Source: Bacteroidota bacterium
GTDB taxonomy: Bacteria; Bacteroidota; Ignavibacteria; SZUA-365; JAADGX01
DNA length: 5,559 nucleotides
Direction of reading: 5' to 3'
Assembly: GCA_027021285.1 (NCBI GenBank)
Contig: JALUUP010000507.1
Location: 1-5,559 of the forward strand
The translations under genes and the position numbers were made by a program. The notes under the pieces are model-generated. The model did not search any database. It saw only the letters and a program-made list of their open reading frames with translations, and was not told where the DNA came from. Shown here piece by piece: positions 1-5,559 of this stretch (positions are counted from its first letter, which is position 1; each line of letters starts with the position of its first letter).

Positions 1-1660
1 GCTCATCGTTACCGGTGTCGGGTTCCTCATCCACGTGTACTCCATCGGCTACATGCACGGAGACCGGGGCTTCTGGCGGTTCTTCACCTATTTGAACCTG
101 TTCATCTTCGCCATGCTCAACCTGGTGCTCGCGGATAACTTCCTGTTGATGTTCCTCGGATGGGAAGGCGTCGGGCTCTGTTCCTACCTGCTCATCGGGT
201 TCTGGTACGACAAGAAATTTCCCGGCGTCTCCATCACATGGACCGGCGACGCGGGCAACAAGGCGTTTATCGTCAATCGTATCGGCGATTTCGGGTTCAT
301 GCTGGCCATGTTCCTGATCTTCAAGGAATTCGGGTCGCTGCATTTCAACACGGTATTCAGCGCAGCGGAGAGTTACACTCCGGGTTACGAGCCGATCTTC
401 TGGATTACCCTGCTGCTGTTCCTGGGTGCCACGGGCAAGTCGGCGCAAATACCGCTGTTCGTCTGGCTTCCCGACGCCATGGCCGGCCCCACACCTGTCA
501 GCGCCCTCATCCATGCCGCGACCATGGTGACTGCCGGCGTGTACATGGTGGCGCGGAGCTCCGTCTTGTTCGCCCTGTCCCCGGATACCATGATCATCAT
601 CGCGGTCATCGGCGCCTTGACCGCTATCGTCGCCGCGTCCATCGGTCTGGTTCAGAACGACATCAAGAAGGTCCTGGCCTACTCCACCGTTTCCCAGCTC
701 GGCTATATGTTCATGGCCCTGGGAGTGGGAGCGTTCGCGGTAGGCATTTTTCATCTCATGACCCACGCCTTCTTCAAGGCTTGCCTGTTCCTGGGCAGCG
801 GCTCGGTCATTCACGCCATGCACGAAGAACAGGACATCCGTCACATGGGCGGACTCAAACGGGTGATGCCGATCACGTACTGGACGTTCCTCATTTCGTC
901 GTTCGCCATCGCGGGATTTCCACCGCTGTCCGGATTCTTCAGCAAGGACGAAATCCTGTGGCGCTCTTTCGCGGACGGCTCCTTGCTCTTGTGGCTCATC
1001 GGGGCGACTGCAGCGCTTTTCACCGCTTTTTACATGTTCCGCATGGTGAGCTTGACGTTTGAAGGCAAACCACGATGGGGTGCAGACAAACACCCGCACG
1101 AGTCGCCGTCCACCATGACCATCCCGCTCATCGTCCTGGCAGGATTGGCAGCCGTGGGAGGATTCGTCGGAATGCCCGCGTTCATCACCGAGCACAACCC
1201 GTTCGAGTCATGGCTGGCGCCTGTCCTGGATCCAGCCATGCGTATTCTCGCCCTGCCCGCTCACCATGAAACAGGGCTGGAAATCGGTCTCATGCTGATC
1301 AGCATAGTGGTAGCGGTCGTGGGTTGGTACTTGGGACGAACCATCTACACACGCCGGTTCGACATCGCGGAGAAATTCGTGCAATCGTACCGGGGGATTT
1401 ACTCGTTGCTTCTGAACAAGTACTTCGTGGACGAAGCCTACCATGCCGCCGTGGTGGACCCGGTGGTAAAGGGCTCGGAAAAGTTCCTTTGGCTTACGTT
1501 CGACGTCGGGGTCATCGACGGGATCGTGAACGGGAGCGCGAAAACGACCAGGGCGCTGGCCGATGTCTTGAAGAAAATCCAAACCGGCGTCGTGCAGAAC
1601 TACGCGGCCATCATTTTCTTCGGCATCCTGTGCATCCTCGGATTGCTGTTTCTCGGATAA
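1..1660 (+). CDS. nuoL: NADH-quinone oxidoreductase subunit L (NuoL), 5' partial
   Basis: This is the distal antiporter-like proton-pumping subunit of complex I, in the cytoplasmic membrane. The reading frame begins at base 2 and is open to the window edge, so the gene continues upstream. By comparison with E. coli NuoL (613 aa), about 90 N-terminal residues are missing. The visible 552 residues start in TM3 (TGVGFLIH). Counting visible residues from base 2, the TM5 glutamate is E55 in GWEGVGLCSY, the TM7 lysine is K146 in GKSAQIPLF, the TM8 motif GPTPVSALIHAATM is intact, and later come HLMTHAFFKA (K259) and GFFSKDEIL (K315). These correspond to E. coli E144, K229, K342 and K399. The C-terminal part carries TM15 (about 427-445), then the long amphipathic lateral helix HL (about 452-531, including NKYFVDE and VIDGIVNG), and a last membrane helix. 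HL separates NuoL from NuoM, NuoN and Mrp subunits. A 7-residue insertion relative to E. coli follows TM5. The gene ends with TAA, 16 bases before nuoM. Confidence 0.97.
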   Translation, partial: LIVTGVGFLIHVYSIGYMHGDRGFWRFFTYLNLFIFAMLNLVLADNFLLMFLGWEGVGLCSYLLIGFWYDKKFPGVSITWTGDAGNKAFIVNRIGDFGFMLAMFLIFKEFGSLHFNTVFSAAESYTPGYEPIFWITLLLFLGATGKSAQIPLFVWLPDAMAGPTPVSALIHAATMVTAGVYMVARSSVLFALSPDTMIIIAVIGALTAIVAASIGLVQNDIKKVLAYSTVSQLGYMFMALGVGAFAVGIFHLMTHAFFKACLFLGSGSVIHAMHEEQDIRHMGGLKRVMPITYWTFLISSFAIAGFPPLSGFFSKDEILWRSFADGSLLLWLIGATAALFTAFYMFRMVSLTFEGKPRWGADKHPHESPSTMTIPLIVLAGLAAVGGFVGMPAFITEHNPFESWLAPVLDPAMRILALPAHHETGLEIGLMLISIVVAVVGWYLGRTIYTRRFDIAEKFVQSYRGIYSLLLNKYFVDEAYHAAVVDPVVKGSEKFLWLTFDVGVIDGIVNGSAKTTRALADVLKKIQTGVVQNYAAIIFFGILCILGLLFLG

Positions 1661-1662
1661 CT

Positions 1663-1666
1663 GGAA
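1663..1666 (+). promoter_or_regulatory. weak ribosome binding site of nuoM
   Basis: GGAA lies in the 16-base gap after the nuoL stop, 10 bases before the ATG at 1677. It is only a partial Shine-Dalgarno match. Translation may rely partly on ribosomes finishing nuoL close by, which is inference. Confidence 0.5.
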
Positions 1667-1676
1667 CGATTGAAAC

Positions 1677-3248
1677 ATGACAACCTCATTGATCACGTAC
1701 CTGATTTTCATTCCCCTGGCCGGAGCTGTTCTCCTGTTCCTCCTGAGGAAGAATCCGCAGGCAGTCCGTTACGCCGGTCTGTTCGTATCCATCCTCGTCT
1801 TCCTCGTCTCGCTGGGACTGTACTTCAACTTCGATCCGACCACGACGGACTTCCAGTTTGTCGAGTACCATCGCTGGATCCCGTCCTTCGACATCAGCTA
1901 CTACGTCGGTATCGACGGTATCTCGCTGCTCCTGGTCATGCTGACCACTCTGCTGACGCCAATCGTCCTGATCTCGTCCTGGAAATCCATCACCGACCGC
2001 GTGGCGGAATACGTCGCAATGATGCTCATTCTGGAAGCGGGCCTGATCGGCGTCTTCACATCGATGGACCTGTTTCTCTTCTACGTGTTCTGGGAAATCA
2101 TCCTCATTCCCATGTATTTCATCATCGGGATCTGGGGAGGCAATAACCGCATTTACGCAACCATCAAGTTTTTCCTCTATACGTTGGTGGGCAGCCTGCT
2201 CATGCTGGTTGCCATCATCTGGCTGGGTTGGTACGCGTCCACTTTGCCAGGCGGACATTTCACCACCAACCTGATGACCCTGATGAGCATCGTGCCGCAG
2301 ATCCCCCTGGCCAACCAGGCGTGGATTTTCGGAGCGTTTGCTCTGAGTTTCTGCATCAAGGTGCCGCTGTTCCCGCTGCACACGTGGCTCCCCGACGCTC
2401 ACACGGAAGCGCCGACGGGAGGCAGCGTCATCCTGGCCGGTGTGCTCCTGAAAATGGGCACGTACGGACTCATACGTTACTGCCTGCAACTTTTCCCCCA
2501 GCCATCCATCGAGTATGCGCCCGTGATGGCCACGTTGGGCGTTATCGGCATCATCTACGGCGCTCTCGTGTCCATGGTTCAGAAGGACGTGAAGAGACTC
2601 GTGGCGTTCAGTTCCGTAAGCCACATGGGGTTCGTGGTGCTTGGCATTTTCGGTATGACTCTGGAAAGCCTGCAAGGCAGCCTCATTCAAATGATCAACC
2701 ACGGGTTGTCCACGGGGGCACTCTTCCTGATAGTGGGCATGCTCTACGACCGGCGGCACACCCGGATGATCAGCGACTTCGGAGGTCTCGCGCGGGTCAT
2801 GCCGGTGTTTTCCACCTTCTTCATGATCGTGATGCTCAGTTCCATCGGCTTGCCGGGGTTGAACGGATTCGTGGGTGAGTTCCTCATTCTTCTCGGGTCG
2901 TTCCAATCGACGGTCTTGGGCTCTCCCATCTACGTCATCTTCGCCGCGACCGGCGTCATTTTCGCCGCCTGCTACATGTTGTGGATGTACCAGCGGGTTA
3001 TCTTCGGCGAGATCCGTCACGAGGAAAACAGATCGCTCAAAGACCTTTCGCGCAGGGAGATCGGTTTGCTCCTCCCCATCATCCTGTTCATCGTGTGGAT
3101 CGGGGTGTATCCCTCCACGTTCCTCGGGAAATCCGAAGCTTCGATGCAGAACATCGTGAAGATGCTGTCGGATGTTCAAAAAGGAAACCCGTACGCGGAG
3201 CGGCTGCCGCAGGCGCCCGCATTGCGGAACGAAGATCAGGGTAAGTGA
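1677..3248 (+). CDS. nuoM: NADH-quinone oxidoreductase subunit M (NuoM)
   Basis: This is the middle antiporter-like proton-pumping subunit of complex I, an integral membrane protein with about 14 helices. Its 523 residues compare well with the 509 of E. coli NuoM. The ATG start is supported by a hydrophobic TM1 beginning within ten residues, as in the family. Conserved residues visible are E140 in FYVFWEIILIPMY (TM5), K228 in CIKVPLFPLHTWLPD (TM7), H235 and the DAHTEAPTGGSV motif, K259 in LLKMGTYGL (TM8), H316 in SVSHMGF, H342 in NHGLSTGALF, and E401 in GFVGEF (TM12). These correspond to E. coli E144, K234, H241, K265, H322, H348 and E407, the set tied to proton transfer. The glutamate in TM12, where NuoL and NuoN have lysine, marks it as NuoM. 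A polar tail of about 38 residues follows the last helix. The gene is co-directional with nuoL and ends three bases before the transporter gene. A paralogous Mrp/MnhD subunit is the only realistic alternative, and the NuoL and NuoN neighbours argue against it. Confidence 0.98.
   Translation: MTTSLITYLIFIPLAGAVLLFLLRKNPQAVRYAGLFVSILVFLVSLGLYFNFDPTTTDFQFVEYHRWIPSFDISYYVGIDGISLLLVMLTTLLTPIVLISSWKSITDRVAEYVAMMLILEAGLIGVFTSMDLFLFYVFWEIILIPMYFIIGIWGGNNRIYATIKFFLYTLVGSLLMLVAIIWLGWYASTLPGGHFTTNLMTLMSIVPQIPLANQAWIFGAFALSFCIKVPLFPLHTWLPDAHTEAPTGGSVILAGVLLKMGTYGLIRYCLQLFPQPSIEYAPVMATLGVIGIIYGALVSMVQKDVKRLVAFSSVSHMGFVVLGIFGMTLESLQGSLIQMINHGLSTGALFLIVGMLYDRRHTRMISDFGGLARVMPVFSTFFMIVMLSSIGLPGLNGFVGEFLILLGSFQSTVLGSPIYVIFAATGVIFAACYMLWMYQRVIFGEIRHEENRSLKDLSRREIGLLLPIILFIVWIGVYPSTFLGKSEASMQNIVKMLSDVQKGNPYAERLPQAPALRNEDQGK
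3238..3241 (+). promoter_or_regulatory. ribosome binding site of the transporter gene
   Basis: AGGG lies inside the last codons of nuoM, 10 bases before the ATG at 3252. It supports that start and shows that the transporter is translated from the nuo transcript, with only TTC separating the nuoM stop from the new start. Confidence 0.6.
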
Positions 3249-3251
3249 TTC

Positions 3252-4745
3252 ATGAAATTCCTCTCCAGCATCAGCATCTTTCTGTTGGCCTCCCCGTTTT
3301 CACTTTTTGCCTCCCCGGAAAAAGTCGAGCACATCGTCGAGCCTAACCCGTGGATGATCATACCCTTCGTGATCCTTCTCCTGGCCATCGCCTTGATGCC
3401 CTTCATCAACCAGAAGTGGTGGCATCACTATTTCCCACATGTGTCCATCGGGCTGGGGCTCATCACGATTTTCTACTACGTCTTCGGGCTGGACAACGCG
3501 ATCCGCATGCTGCACTCGGGCATCGAGTATTTCAGTTTCATCTGCCTGATCGGCTCCCTGTTCGTGGTGTCGGGTGGAATTCACTTCAACCTGCGCGGGT
3601 ACTCCACCCCCACGCGCAACATCCTCCTGTTGAGTTTCGGCGCGGTCATTGCCAACATCGTGGGCACCACGGGAGCGTCCATGATTCTTATCCGGCCCTA
3701 CATCCGGAACAACAAGTACCGCCTGCACCCGTACCACGTGGTCTTCTTCATATTTATCGTAAGCAATATCGGCGGCGCGCTGACACCGATCGGCGACCCT
3801 CCGCTCTTCCTCGGCTATCTCAAGGGCATTCCATTCTTTTGGGTAATGGAAAACGTCTGGTACATCTGGCTCCTGACCCTCGGGATCATTCTCAGCGTGT
3901 TCTACGTCATCGACCTGCGCTATTACCGCAAGGTTCCAAAAGAGGTCCGCGAAGACCTGACGGGTCAGGGTGAAGAAACGAAATTCCGCGGTATGCACAA
4001 TCTCGGATACCTGGCCCTGATCCTGATCGCCGTCTTTATCCAGGATCCGCCGTTCGTGCGCGAGGCGATCATGATCGCGGTATCGGTCGCGTCGTACTTC
4101 ACGACGAAAAAAGAGATTCACGAGGCAAACGAATTCACATTCTTCCCCATCAAGGAAGTGGGCTTCCTCTTTCTCGGCCTGTTCGCGACCATGGTTCCGG
4201 CTCTCGACTGGCTGGAGTTGAACGCATCCCAGATCGGGATCAACAACGCAGGGCAGTTTTTCTGGGGTACTGGTGTCTTGTCCAGTGTCCTGGACAACGC
4301 TCCCACCTACCTGAACTACCTGAGCGCTGCCATTGGGCTGTTCGTAGATCAGACCATCATCGCGCAGGTGCAGCAGCTCCTGGCCACGCATGGGGCGGGG
4401 GCCCAGACGGCGGCCATGAGCCCGGAAATCATTGCCACTTACGAAGGCCTGCTCCGCTATCACGGCAACCTGGTGGCCCAAGGCCACGTGCCCATATCCG
4501 ACATCAACGTGATTTTCCTTATCATGAACCACCCGATTTACGTAGTGGCCATTTCACTGGGTGCCGTGTTCTTCGGCGCCTGCACGTACATCGGGAACGC
4601 GCCCAACTTCATGGTCAAATCCATCGCCGAGCACATGGGCGCCAAGGTTCCAAGTTTCCTCGAGTATATTTATCGCTACTCGATTCCCATATTGATTCCG
4701 ATTTTCATTATCCTCTGGCTCCTGTTTTTCAACCAGGGTGGATAA
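3252..4745 (+). CDS. Putative Na+/H+ antiporter, NhaD/CitMHS-like (IT superfamily)
   Basis: This is a polytopic inner-membrane transporter of 497 residues, most like the CitMHS_2-type proteins usually annotated as sodium:proton antiporters. It probably exchanges Na+ for H+, but the substrate is inferred and a carboxylate or other anion cannot be excluded. Residues 1-20 look like a signal peptide (MKFLSS, a hydrophobic core, then a possible cut after SLFA), followed by a short polar stretch. About 12-13 hydrophobic segments follow from residue 33 to 494. The two inverted repeats of the fold are recognisable. The first holds NIVGTTGASMILIRPYIRNN (135-154) and SNIGGALTPIGDPPLF (171-186). The second holds SSVLDNAPTYLNYL (344-357) and CTYIGNAPNFMVKSIAE (444-460). 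The D-N-A-P and G-N-A-P signatures and G-D-P-P are the likely substrate and ion site elements. A hydrophilic loop of about 50 residues (366-416) sits in the second repeat. The gene lies between nuoM and nuoN, is not a Nuo subunit, and ends in tandem stops TAATAA. Its codon use resembles that of its neighbours, so recent transfer is not indicated. Confidence 0.85.
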   Translation: MKFLSSISIFLLASPFSLFASPEKVEHIVEPNPWMIIPFVILLLAIALMPFINQKWWHHYFPHVSIGLGLITIFYYVFGLDNAIRMLHSGIEYFSFICLIGSLFVVSGGIHFNLRGYSTPTRNILLLSFGAVIANIVGTTGASMILIRPYIRNNKYRLHPYHVVFFIFIVSNIGGALTPIGDPPLFLGYLKGIPFFWVMENVWYIWLLTLGIILSVFYVIDLRYYRKVPKEVREDLTGQGEETKFRGMHNLGYLALILIAVFIQDPPFVREAIMIAVSVASYFTTKKEIHEANEFTFFPIKEVGFLFLGLFATMVPALDWLELNASQIGINNAGQFFWGTGVLSSVLDNAPTYLNYLSAAIGLFVDQTIIAQVQQLLATHGAGAQTAAMSPEIIATYEGLLRYHGNLVAQGHVPISDINVIFLIMNHPIYVVAISLGAVFFGACTYIGNAPNFMVKSIAEHMGAKVPSFLEYIYRYSIPILIPIFIILWLLFFNQGG

Positions 4746-4760
4746 TAAGCTTAGACTAAC

Positions 4761-4764
4761 GAGG
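4761..4764 (+). promoter_or_regulatory. ribosome binding site of nuoN
   Basis: GAGG lies 8 bases before the ATG at 4773, in the 27-base gap that follows the transporter's tandem stop. It is the best Shine-Dalgarno match in the window and fixes the nuoN start. The gap contains no hairpin followed by a T run and no convincing promoter, so transcription should continue into nuoN. Confidence 0.7.
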
Positions 4765-4772
4765 TTGGTATC

Positions 4773-5559
4773 ATGAACAACGTACTCTCCGATCTTTCCG
4801 CCACCGCTCCCATCACCGCAACGGTCATCGTGGCGCTACTGCTCGTGGTCGTCCATTCCTTTGCGCGGGAATTCAAGACCGGCCTGTACTGGATGACATT
4901 GATCGGTATTCTCATCGGCATCTACCTGGGAGTCATAACGTTTCACCATACCGGTTACGCGTTCAACAACATGTTGATGGTCGGCGGATACGCTTCGCTC
5001 GTAGATATCTTCTTCCTTTCCGCTGCGGGTTTCACCATCCTCCTGTCGCGCCCATACCTGGAACGAACAGGCGGCCATTACGGCGAATACTACGCCATGA
5101 TCCTGTTCGCAACCATCGGGATGATGACACTGGCAACCGCCACCGATCTCATCATGACCTTTGTGGGACTGGAAGTAATGTCGGTTACGTTGTACGTGCT
5201 GGCAGGTTGGACCAGGAAAGTCAAGGAATCGAACGAGGCGGCGCTGAAATACTTTCTGCTCGGCGCATTCGCCACGGGATTCCTGCTGTACGGCATAGCC
5301 TTGATTTACGGGGCTTCCGGCACGACCAACCTCGTCGGTATTTCGGATAACCTCGATACACTCAAAGGGAATTTCATTTTCATCGCAGGCTGCGGACTCC
5401 TGCTCATCGGCTTGGCGTTTAAAGTGGCGGCCGTGCCGTTCCACCTCTGGGTGCCCGACGTTTACGACGGTTCGCCCACGAGCGTGTCCGCGTTCATGTC
5501 CACCGGCGCCAAGGGAGCCGCCTTCGCCGCTCTGACCTTAATCTTCAGCGTCAAATTCG
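4773..5559 (+). CDS. nuoN: NADH-quinone oxidoreductase subunit N (NuoN), 3' partial
   Basis: This is the antiporter-like proton-pumping subunit of complex I nearest the quinone-reducing end of the membrane arm. The frame from the ATG runs open to the window edge and gives 262 residues, about half of the usual 480-500. TM1 begins near residue 13. Visible family residues are E134 in TFVGLEVMSVTLYVL (TM5), K158 in EAALKYFLLGAF (TM6), K217 in GLAFKVAAVPFHLWVPD (TM7), the DVYDGSPTSVSAFMS motif, and K247 in STGAKGAAF (TM8). E134, K217 and K247 correspond to E. coli E133, K217 and K247, so numbering is nearly collinear with E. coli. The alanine- and serine-rich DVYDGSPTSVSAF form, in place of the DAH or DAMAGPTPVSALIH forms, separates NuoN from NuoM and NuoL. 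It follows the transporter by 27 bases and is probably the last nuo gene, as in the usual nuoA-N order. The TM12 lysine region lies outside the window. Confidence 0.97.
   Translation, partial: MNNVLSDLSATAPITATVIVALLLVVVHSFAREFKTGLYWMTLIGILIGIYLGVITFHHTGYAFNNMLMVGGYASLVDIFFLSAAGFTILLSRPYLERTGGHYGEYYAMILFATIGMMTLATATDLIMTFVGLEVMSVTLYVLAGWTRKVKESNEAALKYFLLGAFATGFLLYGIALIYGASGTTNLVGISDNLDTLKGNFIFIAGCGLLLIGLAFKVAAVPFHLWVPDVYDGSPTSVSAFMSTGAKGAAFAALTLIFSVKF

Noticed and set aside
1686..3179. A 497-codon open frame on the - strand opposite nuoM
   Set aside because: It mirrors nuoM almost exactly. The translation is very rich in H, D, E, Q and R with no domain pattern, which is what the complement of a codon-biased membrane protein gene yields. 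There is no ribosome site or independent support.
3300..4532. A 410-codon open frame on the - strand opposite the antiporter gene
   Set aside because: It has the same charged, low-information composition as the frame opposite nuoM and is fully contained in a convincing + strand gene. It is an antisense shadow.
3252..4745. The inserted gene as an extra NuoL/M/N paralogue or a recent horizontal insertion
   Set aside because: It lacks the TM5 Glu and TM7 Lys motifs of the Nuo/Mrp family and instead shows IT-superfamily repeats. It has no flanking repeats or transposase remnants, and its codon use matches its neighbours.
4746..4772. Possible terminator or internal promoter in the gap before nuoN
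   Set aside because: The 27 bases contain no inverted repeat with a T run and no spaced -35/-10 pair. The only recognisable elements are the second stop of the TAATAA pair and the GAGG ribosome site.
4836..5444. A 202-codon open frame on the - strand opposite nuoN
   Set aside because: It lies wholly within the recognisable nuoN coding region. The + strand translation carries family motifs and the - strand one does not.

Overview
The window lies inside a respiratory complex I (nuo) operon. All four genes are on the + strand and almost no base is non-coding. In order they are: the 3' five-sixths of nuoL (its start lies upstream of the window), a complete nuoM, a complete gene for a 12-13-helix ion transporter of the NhaD/CitMHS-like part of the ion transporter (IT) superfamily, and the first 262 codons of nuoN (its end lies beyond the window). 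The gaps are 16, 3 and 27 bases. Each of the three visible starts is an ATG with a purine-rich ribosome site 8-10 bases upstream. No promoter or terminator is visible between the genes, so they read as one transcript.

NuoL, NuoM and NuoN are the three antiporter-like membrane subunits that form the proton-pumping arm of NADH:quinone oxidoreductase. All the conserved charged residues that can be checked (the TM5 glutamate, the TM7 lysine, the TM8 lysine or histidine region and, where covered, the TM12 lysine or glutamate) are present, so the pump looks functional. The unusual element is the transporter gene between nuoM and nuoN. It is not a Nuo subunit and is unrelated in fold to the Mrp-type antiporter subunits around it. 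Its motifs match predicted sodium:proton antiporters. Its position suggests that Na+/H+ exchange is co-expressed with the respiratory proton pump, perhaps to turn the proton gradient into a sodium gradient or to regulate pH. That link is inference.

The organism is a bacterium with moderately high GC. The separate nuoL, nuoM and nuoN genes and the likely signal sequence on the transporter fit a Gram-negative, non-proteobacterial lineage, perhaps in or near the FCB or PVC groups. This placement is a weak impression and not something the sequence proves. Codon use looks uniform across all four genes, so there is no sign that the transporter arrived recently. No RNA genes, mobile elements, CRISPR arrays or notable repeats were seen, and there is no gene-free stretch longer than 27 bases.
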